A model generated the notes under the pieces. The model worked only from the letters and a program-made list of their open reading frames with translations. It was not told where the DNA came from and made no database searches. A DNA stretch of 64,000 bases from Williamsia sp. (GTDB taxonomy: Bacteria; Bacteroidota; Bacteroidia; Chitinophagales; Chitinophagaceae): positions 1-64,000 of the forward strand of contig JADCRZ010000024.1 in assembly GCA_015069695.1 (NCBI GenBank), in the 5' to 3' direction. A program made the translations under genes and the position numbers. This document shows, one piece after another, positions 17,580 through 27,683 of the stretch (position 1 is the stretch's first letter; each line of letters starts with the position of its first letter).

Positions 17580-19364
17580 CTAATGATAAATCCGTTCGAT
17601 TGAGTCGCGGTACTTTTCCATCACCACCTTTCTTTTGATGCTGAGCTTGGGTGTCATTTCACCGGTTTCAATGCTCCATTCATGCGGCAGCAGTTCAAAG
17701 CGTTTGATCTGCTCTACATGGTTGAAGTATTTGTTGAAGCTTTCCACCAGGTCTTTGTACAGCTCCAGCACCTGGGGGTTGCGCAGGGCACCCTCTGCGT
17801 CAGTGAAAGTGATGTTGTGTTTGCGCATCCATTCTTTGAGGTTGGGAAAAGAAGGAACAATCAGGGCACCCACGAACTTGCGCTCTGCACCCACTACCAT
17901 CACCTGTTCAATAAAGTTGGATTCTTTGAGCTTGTTCTCAATGGCAAGGGGTGCCACGTATTTGCCGCCGCTTGTTTTAAACAATTCTTTTTTGCGGTCG
18001 GTGATTTTCAGGAACCTGTTCTCTGCCATCATACCGATATCACCTGTATAATACCAGCCGTCCTTGACACTTTCGGCGGTCAGCTCAGGCCGTTTATAAT
18101 AACCCATCATTACGTTTGGCCCCTTGCACAGGATCTCTCCGTCTTCTGCAATCTTTACTTCCACGCCTTCAATGAGGGGACCCACCGTTCCAAACATCCT
18201 GTCTTTCTCTTCATAGCGGTTTACGCTGATCACGGGAGAAGTTTCCGTAAGTCCGTATCCTTCCATCACGATCATCTTAGCCGCGGTGAAAATGCGGATC
18301 AGCCTCACCTGGCAGGCAGCGCCGCCTGACACAATACACAAGATCTCATTTCCCAGTCCTTCCCTCCATTTGCTGAATACCAGCTTATTGGCCAGGGCAA
18401 GCTGGAGCCGGTAACTGAGCCCCTGGCTTTTGTTGATCTCGAACTTCAGGGCAAGGTCATGCGCCCAGTAGAACAACTTTTTCTTTACACCCGTCAGCTC
18501 CTTGCCTTTGTGCATGATCCGGTCATACACTTTTTCGAGCAGGCGCGGAACGGTGGTAAAAACATGGGGTTTCACTTCCCGGATATTTTCACCGATCGTT
18601 TCCAGTCCTTCGGCAAAGTAAATGCTGGTGCCATTATAAAGGTAGATATAGCTGACCGTGCGCTCGAAGATGTGGTTGAGGGGCAGAAAGCTGAGGGCCC
18701 GCAGGTGGTCGCCGGGCGGGAAGCAAGGCATGGAAGCCATTACATTGCTTAAGATGTTCCGGTGGCTCAGCATCACTCCTTTGGGTGTACCGGTAGTACC
18801 GGAGGTATAGATGATGGTAGCCAGGTCTTCATATTTTATTCTGCTGGCAATTGCCTGCACTTGCTGGATAGCTTCCGGCGAGCTCAGATCAAGCACTTCT
18901 TTCCAGTGCCTGGCTCCTGCAACGGGTTCAAATGTAAATACATCCCGCAAAGCAGGCAGGCGGTCCTTGATGGTAAATACTTTTTCGCAAAGGTCATCGT
19001 CGTTCACAAAGATGGCTTTTACCTGTGCGTCGCGCAGCACAAATTCCAATTCGTTTACATTGATGGTCGGGTATACGGGCGTGAGAACGGCGCCCATTTT
19101 TTGCACGGCCAGGTCGAGCAGGAGCCACTCGGGCCTGTTTTTGGAAAGGATCGCGATTTTATCCCTTCCCTCCTCGGTCATATCGCCGCAGCCATAGCCC
19201 AGGTTCACCAATCCTGCACTCAGCCGGTTTACAATATCACTCACCTCTTGTGTGCTGTATTTTCTCCACCGGCCTTCTTCCTTGGCCACCAGCATATCAT
19301 CGAGCGGACCTTTTTCCAGATGATATTGCAGGCAGTCGAACAATCGTTGGGGGTTTGTTGTCAT
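17580..19364 (-). CDS. Long-chain acyl-CoA synthetase (AMP-binding)
   Basis: A 594-aa cytosolic or membrane-associated enzyme that activates fatty acids with ATP and CoA. It shows the AMP-binding core IIYTSGTTGTPKGVMLSH near residue 185, VMEGYGLTETSPVISVN near 365 and GWYYTGDIG near 435, then the hinge and C-terminal lysine-rich motif ITDRKKELFKTSGGKYVAP. Length and motif spacing match the FadD15/ACSL-like long-chain group rather than acetyl-CoA synthetases. It stands alone. Confidence 0.93.
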   Translation of the reverse strand: MTTNPQRLFDCLQYHLEKGPLDDMLVAKEEGRWRKYSTQEVSDIVNRLSAGLVNLGYGCGDMTEEGRDKIAILSKNRPEWLLLDLAVQKMGAVLTPVYPTINVNELEFVLRDAQVKAIFVNDDDLCEKVFTIKDRLPALRDVFTFEPVAGARHWKEVLDLSSPEAIQQVQAIASRIKYEDLATIIYTSGTTGTPKGVMLSHRNILSNVMASMPCFPPGDHLRALSFLPLNHIFERTVSYIYLYNGTSIYFAEGLETIGENIREVKPHVFTTVPRLLEKVYDRIMHKGKELTGVKKKLFYWAHDLALKFEINKSQGLSYRLQLALANKLVFSKWREGLGNEILCIVSGGAACQVRLIRIFTAAKMIVMEGYGLTETSPVISVNRYEEKDRMFGTVGPLIEGVEVKIAEDGEILCKGPNVMMGYYKRPELTAESVKDGWYYTGDIGMMAENRFLKITDRKKELFKTSGGKYVAPLAIENKLKESNFIEQVMVVGAERKFVGALIVPSFPNLKEWMRKHNITFTDAEGALRNPQVLELYKDLVESFNKYFNHVEQIKRFELLPHEWSIETGEMTPKLSIKRKVVMEKYRDSIERIYH

Positions 19365-19481
19365 AGGCTGCTAATTTAATAGATTGTCGCTGAAAATAAA
19401 CCAGGTCTTTTGCCGCAGGTAGCAGTGGATGAACCAACGGGGCAACTGCCTGGCATACTCTCTTGCATGCTTGAAAAGATC

Positions 19482-19967
19482 TTACCCGGACTGTGATCCG
19501 CTGGACTTTTTGACCATTTCAGCTACCCGGTCGCTTTCAAATCCTTTTTGCAGCAGGTAATCCTGGAGCTTGCGTTTTTTTGTGAAGATGTTCTTCTCGC
19601 CTCTCAGCTGTTCCCATCTTTGTTCCGCTTCTTTTTCCAGTGTTTGCTGATAGGCATCTTCGTCGATCTGTTGCAGGGCTTTTTTAATGCAATATTCGCT
19701 TACCTGCCTGAGTTTCAGCTCGTGCCTGATCTTTACTTTCCCCCATTGCTTCATCCTGAATTTGCCGCCCGCAAACTGGATGGCAAAACGCTCTTCATTC
19801 AGATACCCTTCCTCGATCAATTGGGCGATCGCTTGTTCGGTTTCCTGCTTGTGCAAGCCGAAACTGTAGAGTTTTTCTTTTACTTCTTTGTGGCTGCGCT
19901 CCTGGTAAGCACAGTAGTGCCGCAGCTTTTGCAGGGCCTGTTCTTTTGTAAGGGGAGAGAGTGACAC
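19482..19967 (-). CDS. recX: Regulatory protein RecX
   Basis: A 161-aa helical protein of the RecX family, which binds RecA filaments and limits recombination and SOS activity. Three-helix repeats can be followed: KLRHYCAYQERSHKEVKEKL, AQLIEEGYLNEERFAIQFA and KWG-like KMKQWGKVKIRHEL. Length is typical. It is not next to recA here; the divergent neighbour is dnaN. Confidence 0.88.
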   Translation of the reverse strand: MSLSPLTKEQALQKLRHYCAYQERSHKEVKEKLYSFGLHKQETEQAIAQLIEEGYLNEERFAIQFAGGKFRMKQWGKVKIRHELKLRQVSEYCIKKALQQIDEDAYQQTLEKEAEQRWEQLRGEKNIFTKKRKLQDYLLQKGFESDRVAEMVKKSSGSQSG

Positions 19968-20086
19968 AGGGCAAATTTACGTAAAATCCCCGCCTGCAAA
20001 GGCTTGGGTACAGGCGGGAAATACTCTTGGTCATTGTTTAAAAATCAGTAGTTTCGCTTCTTACAACTTTTTAATCTGAACATTCA

Positions 20087-21202
20087 ATGAAGTTCATCGT
20101 ATCATCGGCTGCTTTATCAAAACAATTGCAACAAATCAGCGGCGTCATCAGTGCCAACACCGTATTGCCAATTCTAGAGGATTTTTTGTTTGAGGTAGAT
20201 GGGAACAAGTTAAACGTGGTAGCGACCGATCTCGAAAGCGTGATGCGCATACAGATGGACATCGAATCGAAGGAGAACGGAAAAATTTGCATTCCGGCAA
20301 GAATCCTGCTCGACTCGCTCAAAAACATACCCGATCAGCCCCTGAGCTTTAATATCGACAAAAATTTTGCCGTTGAAATCACAACCGGCAATGGTAAATA
20401 CAAGGTGATGGGAGAAGATCCCAATAATTTTCCCAAGGAGCCGGCTGCTGACGATACCACTTCTTTTACCATTCCTTCTGCCGCCCTTGTAACGGCCATC
20501 AACAAAACCTTGTTCGCGGTCAGCAACGACGATCTTCGTCCGGCCATGACGGGTGTCTTCTTTGAGCTGCATGGCGACCACATCCAGTTTGTAGCCACCG
20601 ATGCACACCGCCTCATCCGCTACAAAAGAACCGATGTGAGCTGTCCGGAAAGCGACACCTTCATCGTTCCCAAAAAACCGCTGAACCTCCTGAAAGCGGT
20701 CCTGCCGATGAACCAGGACGAGCTTACCCTCAGCTACAACAAAAACCACCTGTTTGTAAAACACGGCTCTACCCAAATGAGCTGCCGCTTTATCGACGCC
20801 CGTTTCCCAGATTACAAGGTGGTAATACCGGCCAACAACCCGTACAAGCTGCTGCTCAACAAGGTAGGCTTTCAAAGCGCGCTACGCCGGGTAAGCGTGT
20901 TCAGCAACAAAAGCACCAACCAGGTAGCCCTCAACATACGCGGCAACGAACTGGAGCTGGCGGCCCAGGACATCGACTTTTCTTTTGAAGGCAGCGAACG
21001 CATTCCCTGCCAGTACGACGGAGAAGACATGTCTATTGCCTTTAACGCCCGTTTTCTGATAGAAATGCTCAATGCAGCCATCAGCGATGAGATTACCATG
21101 GAACTTTCTACGGCCACAAAAGCAGGTATCGTAAAGCCTACCGAGAATGATTCAAACGAGGATTTGCTGATACTGATTATGCCGCTGATGCTGAACAGTT
21201 GA
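20087..21202 (+). CDS. dnaN: DNA polymerase III beta subunit (sliding clamp)
   Basis: The 371-aa clamp forms a ring dimer that tethers DNA polymerase III to DNA and serves as a docking site for repair proteins. Three clamp domains are visible: residues about 1-120 (start MKFIVSSAALSKQLQQISGV, then LEDFLFEVDGN), about 130-250 (VSNDDLRPAMTGVFFEL, RLIRYKR) and about 250-371 (SALRRVSVFSNKSTNQV), with the terminal ILIMPLMLNS that resembles the usual P-M-R-L hydrophobic end. It is not next to dnaA or gyrB in this window. The DUF2007 gene starts 2 bp after its stop. Confidence 0.97.
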   Translation: MKFIVSSAALSKQLQQISGVISANTVLPILEDFLFEVDGNKLNVVATDLESVMRIQMDIESKENGKICIPARILLDSLKNIPDQPLSFNIDKNFAVEITTGNGKYKVMGEDPNNFPKEPAADDTTSFTIPSAALVTAINKTLFAVSNDDLRPAMTGVFFELHGDHIQFVATDAHRLIRYKRTDVSCPESDTFIVPKKPLNLLKAVLPMNQDELTLSYNKNHLFVKHGSTQMSCRFIDARFPDYKVVIPANNPYKLLLNKVGFQSALRRVSVFSNKSTNQVALNIRGNELELAAQDIDFSFEGSERIPCQYDGEDMSIAFNARFLIEMLNAAISDEITMELSTATKAGIVKPTENDSNEDLLILIMPLMLNS

Positions 21203-21203
21203 T

Positions 21204-21614
21204 ATGGATTTCATTCCCATTCGCGCTTACGACAATTATATCTCTGCAAACCTGGAGCTGGCCCTGCTGCAAGATGCCGGCATCAACTGTTATATCAAAG
21301 ACGAGTATACTGTTACGATAGATCCCCTGTTAAGTCCGGCCCTGGGAGGCATGAAGCTGATGGTAGAAGATTCCTACCTGGCCGCTGCCCTGTACCTGCT
21401 CCAGAAATCCGACAAACTCTTTCTCCAAACCGTTCCCTGCCCCCATTGCGGACAATTTACCCTGGAACAGGTAGAAGAGGAAATCCATTATAACAGGTGG
21501 ATAGATAAGATAAAATCACTTATTGTAAACGGCCAGGAGAAGAAGGTACAGAAGTACTATCGCTGTTCAGCGTGCCAGCATACGTTCGGGGAGTTGCCGG
21601 ATTCTATTGTCTGA
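21204..21614 (+). CDS. DUF2007 protein with zinc ribbon
   Basis: A 136-aa cytosolic protein. Residues about 3-70 are the DUF2007 signal-transducing-like fold (FIPIRAYDNYISANLELALLQ, then GGMKLMVEDSYLAAALYLL). Residues about 80-130 contain CPHCG and CSAC, a four-cysteine zinc ribbon. It is directly downstream of dnaN and presumably co-transcribed. Function unknown. Its stop codon (21612-21614, in GTCTGAACC) lies inside the left arm of a 59-bp inverted repeat. Confidence 0.85.
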   Translation: MDFIPIRAYDNYISANLELALLQDAGINCYIKDEYTVTIDPLLSPALGGMKLMVEDSYLAAALYLLQKSDKLFLQTVPCPHCGQFTLEQVEEEIHYNRWIDKIKSLIVNGQEKKVQKYYRCSACQHTFGELPDSIV

Positions 21615-21801
21615 ACCAGGATTACACGGATCCACGGATTACAGGATTGCAGCTTGAGAGTGGATCATACCGAAGTTGATCGAGACATATATGCAAAGAT
21701 CGATCTTGAATATACCTCTTGATCATTTTCATGGTGATGTCATCTCAAGCTGCAATCCTGTAATCCGTGGATCCGTGTAATCCTGGTTCAGACAATAGAA
21801 T
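21601..21801. repeat. 59-bp perfect inverted repeat between convergent genes
   Basis: Left arm 21601-21659 and right arm 21743-21801 are exact reverse complements with an 83-bp loop. Arms contain TTGTCTGAACCAGGATTACA and GGATCCACGGATTACAGG. The left arm carries the DUF2007 stop; the right arm ends one base before the stop of the FtsB/DivIC-like gene. It belongs to the same family as 7688-7861 and 44776-45010. Confidence 0.95.
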
Positions 21802-22101
21802 TCATGGTTCCGGCTTGATTATAAAAACGTCCTCATTGTCCCGTTTCATGAAGTATTTCTCGCGGGCGTATTTTTCCAGGGTAGCGGCGCTGGATTTGAG
21901 CAGGCCGGATTCTTTGCGCAAGGCTGCGATCTGCTCCTGGTAATTTCTTTTGCTTTCTTCAAGCTGTCGTAGTTCCCGGGGGTGCCGGATATACGTAGTT
22001 ATGATATCGCGGTCGTCGAAGAAAAACATCCAAACCAGCAGACCGGCCCCCGTGAGCAGGTACCTGCCCATGAGCCAGTATTTACGCGAAGATGATGGCA
22101 T
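21802..22101 (-). CDS. FtsB/DivIC-like septum formation initiator
   Basis: A 99-aa bitopic membrane protein: short cytosolic N-terminus, one transmembrane segment (LMGRYLLTGAGLLVWMFFF, residues about 11-29), then a periplasmic coiled coil (RELRQLEESKRNYQEQIAAL) and the family end motif YAREKYFMKRDNEDVFIIKP. Such proteins join the FtsQLB division complex. It lies 63 bp downstream of eno on the same strand, a common pairing in Bacteroidota. The stop abuts a palindromic repeat. Confidence 0.87.
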   Translation of the reverse strand: MPSSSRKYWLMGRYLLTGAGLLVWMFFFDDRDIITTYIRHPRELRQLEESKRNYQEQIAALRKESGLLKSSAATLEKYAREKYFMKRDNEDVFIIKPEP

Positions 22102-22164
22102 TGTACAACGGATTATTTTGTTCAGGGATCAAAGGAAGCCGGTCTGCAAAGGGATAAAATCGGA

Positions 22165-23508
<1,344 letters not shown>

Positions 23509-23530
23509 TCAGTAATCCATTTGCGGGAAA

Positions 23531-23559
23531 CAAATCTAGCATTTTCCCGGTAAAGACAA
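23531..23559 (-). promoter_or_regulatory. Probable eno promoter
   Basis: On the minus strand TTG (23557-23559) is followed after 18 bp by TAGATTTG (23531-23538), a perfect match to TAnnTTTG. The transcript would have a 5' leader of about 65-70 bases before the eno ATG. Confidence 0.55.
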
Positions 23560-23599
23560 GGGGCAAAGCGCAAGGGCGCATCGGATGGGGCAATCTGTT

Positions 23600-24505
23600 C
23601 TATGCCGTTAAGCTTTTAAAAATGCTTTCCAGGCTTCTGCTTTCATTTTGCAGCGAGATGATGTTCAGGTTGTGCTGCACGGCCAGCTCCAGCAATTGCC
23701 GGCGCACCATTTCAGGCTGCCGGGTCTGCAGTTTATAACCTGTGTTGTGCAATTGTTCTATCTGCTCTACCTCCTTCAATGCACGCAGCATCTCCTGCCC
23801 AACGGGTTGATCAAATTCAACCGCTACGATCGTGTTGTTTTTGTTTGTTTGCTGCAGGTTGGACAAAGCATCGTCAGCTACGATCGTGCCCTTGTTGATG
23901 ATGATAACCCGGTCGCAGATGGCCTCTACCTCTTGTAGAATATGGGAAGAAAACAAAACTGTTTTATTTTTCCCCAGGGTGCGGATCACCTCCCTGATCT
24001 CCCCGATCTGGTTGGGGTCCAGGCCGCTGGTAGGTTCATCAAGTACCAGTACTTCCGGGTCGTGGATCAGGGCGGCAGCCAGGCCCACCCGCTGTTTGTA
24101 ACCCTTTGAGAGTTGTCCCGTTTTTTTGCGGCTTTCCGGCGTGAGGCCTGTTAACGCAATGACTTCTTCCACCTTTTGCTTTTTATCGGTCAGCTGGTGC
24201 ACGTCGGCTACAAAATAGAGGTACTCCCTTACGTACATATCGTAGTACAGCGGATTGGCTTCCGGCAGGTAACCGATCTTTTTCTTGGCGCCGATCGGAT
24301 CGGCTGCTGTGTCGATCCCGCACACAAGCGCCTGCCCCCCATCTTGTTGAAGATAGCCGGTCAGGATTTTCATGGTCGTGGATTTACCCGCACCATTGGG
24401 CCCCAGAAAACCTGCTATCTCTCCCTTCTCAATCTGAAAAGAAATCTGGTTAACAGCTTTTTGCTCCCCGTAGGTTTTTACAAGGTCTTTTACATGGATC
24501 GACAT
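23600..24505 (-). CDS. gldA: ABC transporter ATPase of GldA type
   Basis: About 301 aa from ATG at 24505 (MSIHVKDLVKTYGEQ), preferred over 24535 because it fits the family start. Walker A GPNGAGKSTTMK near residue 38, Q-loop, signature LSKGYKQRVGLAAAL and Walker B VLVLDEPTSGLD are all intact. The C-terminal extension of about 80 residues is typical of GldA, the ATPase of the GldAFG exporter needed for gliding in Flavobacterium. gldF and gldG are not adjacent, so the partner is elsewhere and a different substrate is possible. Confidence 0.82.
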   Translation of the reverse strand: MSIHVKDLVKTYGEQKAVNQISFQIEKGEIAGFLGPNGAGKSTTMKILTGYLQQDGGQALVCGIDTAADPIGAKKKIGYLPEANPLYYDMYVREYLYFVADVHQLTDKKQKVEEVIALTGLTPESRKKTGQLSKGYKQRVGLAAALIHDPEVLVLDEPTSGLDPNQIGEIREVIRTLGKNKTVLFSSHILQEVEAICDRVIIINKGTIVADDALSNLQQTNKNNTIVAVEFDQPVGQEMLRALKEVEQIEQLHNTGYKLQTRQPEMVRRQLLELAVQHNLNIISLQNESRSLESIFKSLTA

Positions 24506-24758
24506 AAAAGTTTTTTGCCCTGCGAAAGTAATCAATCAACTTTTATCCTGCCTGGTAAGATGGGCCAAAACCCCTAAGCTGCTGTTAAGTTTATTTACCT
24601 CTCTTCCTGGCCGATTATTGCCCAAATCTCCCTAATTTAGAACCGGTTATCGATGCTGTTTTTGTTCTATTCTATCATTCTGTCGAATGCTGAATAAGAA
24701 GATGTTCCGGAAAATGACAAAGCAACTAGTTGTATTTTAAAACGGTTTATCAAGTCAT

Positions 24759-26672
24759 ATGTCTTACCCTTATCAAATCAAGTCTTACGAAGAGTACCAG
24801 GCTGCCTACGAAAAAAGCAAACAAGATCCCGATGGATTCTGGTCGGCTGTAGCTGATAACTTTTACTGGAGAGAAAAGTGGAACAAGGTGTTGGAATGGA
24901 ATTTCAAAGAGCCGTCAGTAAAATGGTTTGCAGGCGGTAAGCTGAACATCACAGAGAATTGCCTGGACAGGCACCTGGAGAAATTAGCTGATACACCTGC
25001 CATCATCTGGGAACCCAACGACCCGGAGGAGCATCACCGGGTGCTGACATACAAAGACCTGTACGATAAAGTAAACCAGTTTGCCCACGTATTGAAAAAC
25101 AACGGCGTGCAGAGGGGCGAACGGGTGTGTATCTACATGGGCATGATACCTGAACTGGCGATTGCTGTGCTGGCCTGTGCCCGCATCGGCGCCATCCATT
25201 CAGTTATATTTGGCGGTTTTTCTGCACAGAGCATTGCCGACCGGCTGCAGGATGCAAAAGCTGCTTTTGTAATTACCTGTGATGGGGCTTTCCGCGGTGC
25301 CAAAGACATTCCGCTGAAATCAGTAATTGATGATGCCCTGATTGCATGTCCCTTTGTAAAACGCGTGATTGTTTGTACCCGTACCCGTACACCGGTCAGC
25401 ATGATCAAGGGAAGAGATGTGTGGTGGGAAGATGAGGTAAAGCTGGTTGAAACGCAGCGCCCCGGCAACTATCCGGCTGAAGTGATGGATGCGGAAGACA
25501 TGCTGTTTATCCTTTATACCTCCGGCTCAACCGGCAAGCCAAAAGGAGTGGTGCATACCTGTGGGGGGTATATGGTATGGACAGCCTATTCTTTTGTAAA
25601 CGTTTTTCAATACCAGCCCGGCGCCATCCATTTCTGCACAGCCGATATCGGCTGGATCACCGGCCACAGCTACATTTTATATGGTCCGCTTGCCGCAGGT
25701 GCCACCACCCTCATGTTTGAAGGGGTTCCTACCTGGCCCGATGCGGGCAGGCTCTGGAATATTGTTGATAAATACAAGGTCAATATATTATATACTGCTC
25801 CAACGGCCATCCGTTCCCTGATGGGTTTTGGCACAGCGCCGCTCGAAGGAAAAGACCTGGGTACACTCAAGGTACTGGGAACTGTGGGTGAGCCGATCAA
25901 TGAAGAAGCCTGGCACTGGTACAAAGAAAAGATCGGAAAAAACCGCTGCCCGGTTATAGACACCTGGTGGCAAACAGAAACAGGTGGCGTCATGATCTCC
26001 AATATAGCAGGCATTACACCGGAAAAACCTGTTTTTGCTACCCTTCCCTTACCCGGCGTGCAACCCCTGCTGGTAGATGAAAGTGGTAAGCCGGTAGAAG
26101 GCAATGATGTGAGCGGCAACCTCTGCATCAGCCATCCCTGGCCCGGCATCATCAGAACCACCTATGGCGATCACGAGCGATGCCGGACAGCCTATTTTGC
26201 CACCTACGAAAATCTTTACTTTACCGGCGATGGTGCGTACCGCGACGAGCAGGGCAACTACCGCATCACCGGCCGGGTTGATGATGTGCTGAATGTAAGC
26301 GGCCACCGCATTGGAACGGCAGAAGTGGAAAACGCGATCAACATGCATGCGGGTGTGATAGAAAGTGCCGTGGTGGGCTATCCGCATGATATAAAAGGAC
26401 AGGGCATCTATGCCTACGTAATATTTAATAATACGGAGAAGGGCGAAGAACTCACAAGAAAAGATGTAACGGCAACAGTCAGCCGTATCATCGGACCGAT
26501 TGCCAAGCCTGATAAGATCCAGTTTGTGAGCGGATTGCCAAAAACAAGAAGCGGAAAAATCATGCGCAGGATACTGCGTAAAATAGCGGAAGGAGAAACA
26601 AGCAACTTGGGTGATACAACTACCCTGCTTGACCCGGGGGTGGTGGAAGAAATTAAAAACGGCCGTTTATAA
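24759..26672 (+). CDS. acs: Acetyl-CoA synthetase
   Basis: Activates acetate to acetyl-CoA through acetyl-AMP. The 637-aa protein has the ACS N-terminal cap, the AMP-binding P-loop YTSGSTGKPKGVVHT, DIGWITGHSYILYGPL, DTWWQTETGG (CoA and adenylate site), GRVDDVLNVSGHRIGTAE and the C-terminal TRSGKIMRR with the lysine that is the usual acetylation switch. It is monocistronic, followed by a good terminator. Confidence 0.97.
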   Translation: MSYPYQIKSYEEYQAAYEKSKQDPDGFWSAVADNFYWREKWNKVLEWNFKEPSVKWFAGGKLNITENCLDRHLEKLADTPAIIWEPNDPEEHHRVLTYKDLYDKVNQFAHVLKNNGVQRGERVCIYMGMIPELAIAVLACARIGAIHSVIFGGFSAQSIADRLQDAKAAFVITCDGAFRGAKDIPLKSVIDDALIACPFVKRVIVCTRTRTPVSMIKGRDVWWEDEVKLVETQRPGNYPAEVMDAEDMLFILYTSGSTGKPKGVVHTCGGYMVWTAYSFVNVFQYQPGAIHFCTADIGWITGHSYILYGPLAAGATTLMFEGVPTWPDAGRLWNIVDKYKVNILYTAPTAIRSLMGFGTAPLEGKDLGTLKVLGTVGEPINEEAWHWYKEKIGKNRCPVIDTWWQTETGGVMISNIAGITPEKPVFATLPLPGVQPLLVDESGKPVEGNDVSGNLCISHPWPGIIRTTYGDHERCRTAYFATYENLYFTGDGAYRDEQGNYRITGRVDDVLNVSGHRIGTAEVENAINMHAGVIESAVVGYPHDIKGQGIYAYVIFNNTEKGEELTRKDVTATVSRIIGPIAKPDKIQFVSGLPKTRSGKIMRRILRKIAEGETSNLGDTTTLLDPGVVEEIKNGRL

Positions 26673-26704
26673 AAGGACCCGGGCTTACTTGCCCGGATCT
26701 TTTC
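26671..26704 (+). terminator. Terminator after acs
   Basis: A GC-rich stem, CCGGGC paired with GCCCGG around the loop TTACTT, extended by A-T pairs, followed by TCTTTT. It begins at the acs stop codon. The run of A on the other side would also support termination from the right. Confidence 0.7.
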
Positions 26705-26759
26705 TACTTTTAGGGATTAGGGGTTTATAAAGATCCAGGAAGGTGGATAGTTCTTCATA

Positions 26760-26860
26760 CCAAAGGAGATTGGGGGTCGTTCTATTATACGTATTCACTG
26801 CCTGAATCTTGCTCCTGTTCACAGGAACGTATATTATATACGACAGGCTATCTCCCTTGG
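26760..26860. repeat. Long imperfect inverted repeat between acs and L,D-transpeptidase
   Basis: The left side (26760 to about 26793, CCAAAGGAGAT then TCGT and TATACGT) pairs with the right side ending at 26860 (ACGTATATTATATACGAC then ATCTCCCTTGG), about 70 percent complementary, with CCTGTTCACAGG near the apex. It is unlike the main palindrome family. It could be a decayed mobile repeat or an RNA structure; no gene is seen in this gap. Confidence 0.55.
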
Positions 26861-26892
26861 ATTTAAGAAGGTGATTTCACCAGAGCTGGCTT

Positions 26893-27441
26893 TTAGCGCC
26901 GGATTGTAACGCTTGTTCCCACAGGTACCAAACCATATACTTCTTCTACCTGGTCGCGTTTCATGGAAATGCAGCCGTTTGTCCAGTTCTGATAACGGTC
27001 TACGGCCATTTCATCTCTGGGCCAGGTGCCGTGGATGCCGATGCCACCGCCGATCTTTGCATTGGGTGGAACGATTCCCTGCGCTTTGCGCTGGTTGAAT
27101 TTTTCAATATCTGCGGGGGTGGGATAGTTGAGCAGCAGCATCTTATCCCATTTCTCATGAGGGCGCTTGGAGGCAATGCGAAAACTTCCCTCAGGCGTTC
27201 TCCGGTCTCCTTCCATCAACTTGTCGTTCAGGTCTTTGCTGCCGAACACGACAGGATAAGTGGCGTACCACCCCTGGTCGTCGAAGATCTGCAGTTCGTA
27301 ATCTGATTTGTCAATGATAATATAAGGCGTTCCGGTTAGCGTGTGGTGAAAAAACCTTTTTGAAAAGACCCTTCTTTCCAACGATTTAAACGAAAACAAG
27401 GTAACAGGAATGGCAAGCAGGCAAAGCCACTTGAGTTTCAT
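26893..27441 (-). CDS. L,D-transpeptidase (YkuD domain)
   Basis: A 182-aa secreted or membrane-anchored enzyme with an N-terminal hydrophobic segment (LKWLCLLAIPVTLFSF). The YkuD catalytic signature is complete: IGIHGTWPRDE followed by NWTNGCISM, whose Cys is the nucleophile with His upstream and the Arg/Lys after. The domain begins with YIIIDKSDYELQIFDDQG. It would form 3-3 peptidoglycan cross-links or attach proteins to the wall. Stands alone; converges with acs. Confidence 0.9.
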   Translation of the reverse strand: MKLKWLCLLAIPVTLFSFKSLERRVFSKRFFHHTLTGTPYIIIDKSDYELQIFDDQGWYATYPVVFGSKDLNDKLMEGDRRTPEGSFRIASKRPHEKWDKMLLLNYPTPADIEKFNQRKAQGIVPPNAKIGGGIGIHGTWPRDEMAVDRYQNWTNGCISMKRDQVEEVYGLVPVGTSVTIRR

Positions 27442-27599
27442 AGCAGAAAATGTTTTAACGTATAAATTTTCAACGGTAGCTGTAATAAGTAAAGTATTGC
27501 CGTACCCGGTTTTTTGATCCTGTTAGGGAAAGCAATATACAGCCCCAGTTTAATTTCTAAAAGGGGTTTTACAATATTTTACCAATCGTGCTAAAATGC

Positions 27600-27639
27600 A
27601 AAAAGCTGACCAGGGAAGCCACTTGCTTCCCTGGTCAGC
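27600..27639 (-). terminator. Strong terminator downstream of the barrel gene
   Basis: A perfect 15-bp stem, GCTGACCAGGGAAGC (27605-27619) with its complement (27625-27639), a 5-base loop, and on the minus strand a following run of five T. It closes the sigma/anti-sigma/outer-membrane barrel operon. Confidence 0.85.
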
Positions 27640-27683
27640 CCTTGTTAGAAATCGATTCCGGTTAACTAATTCATCCTCATTGT

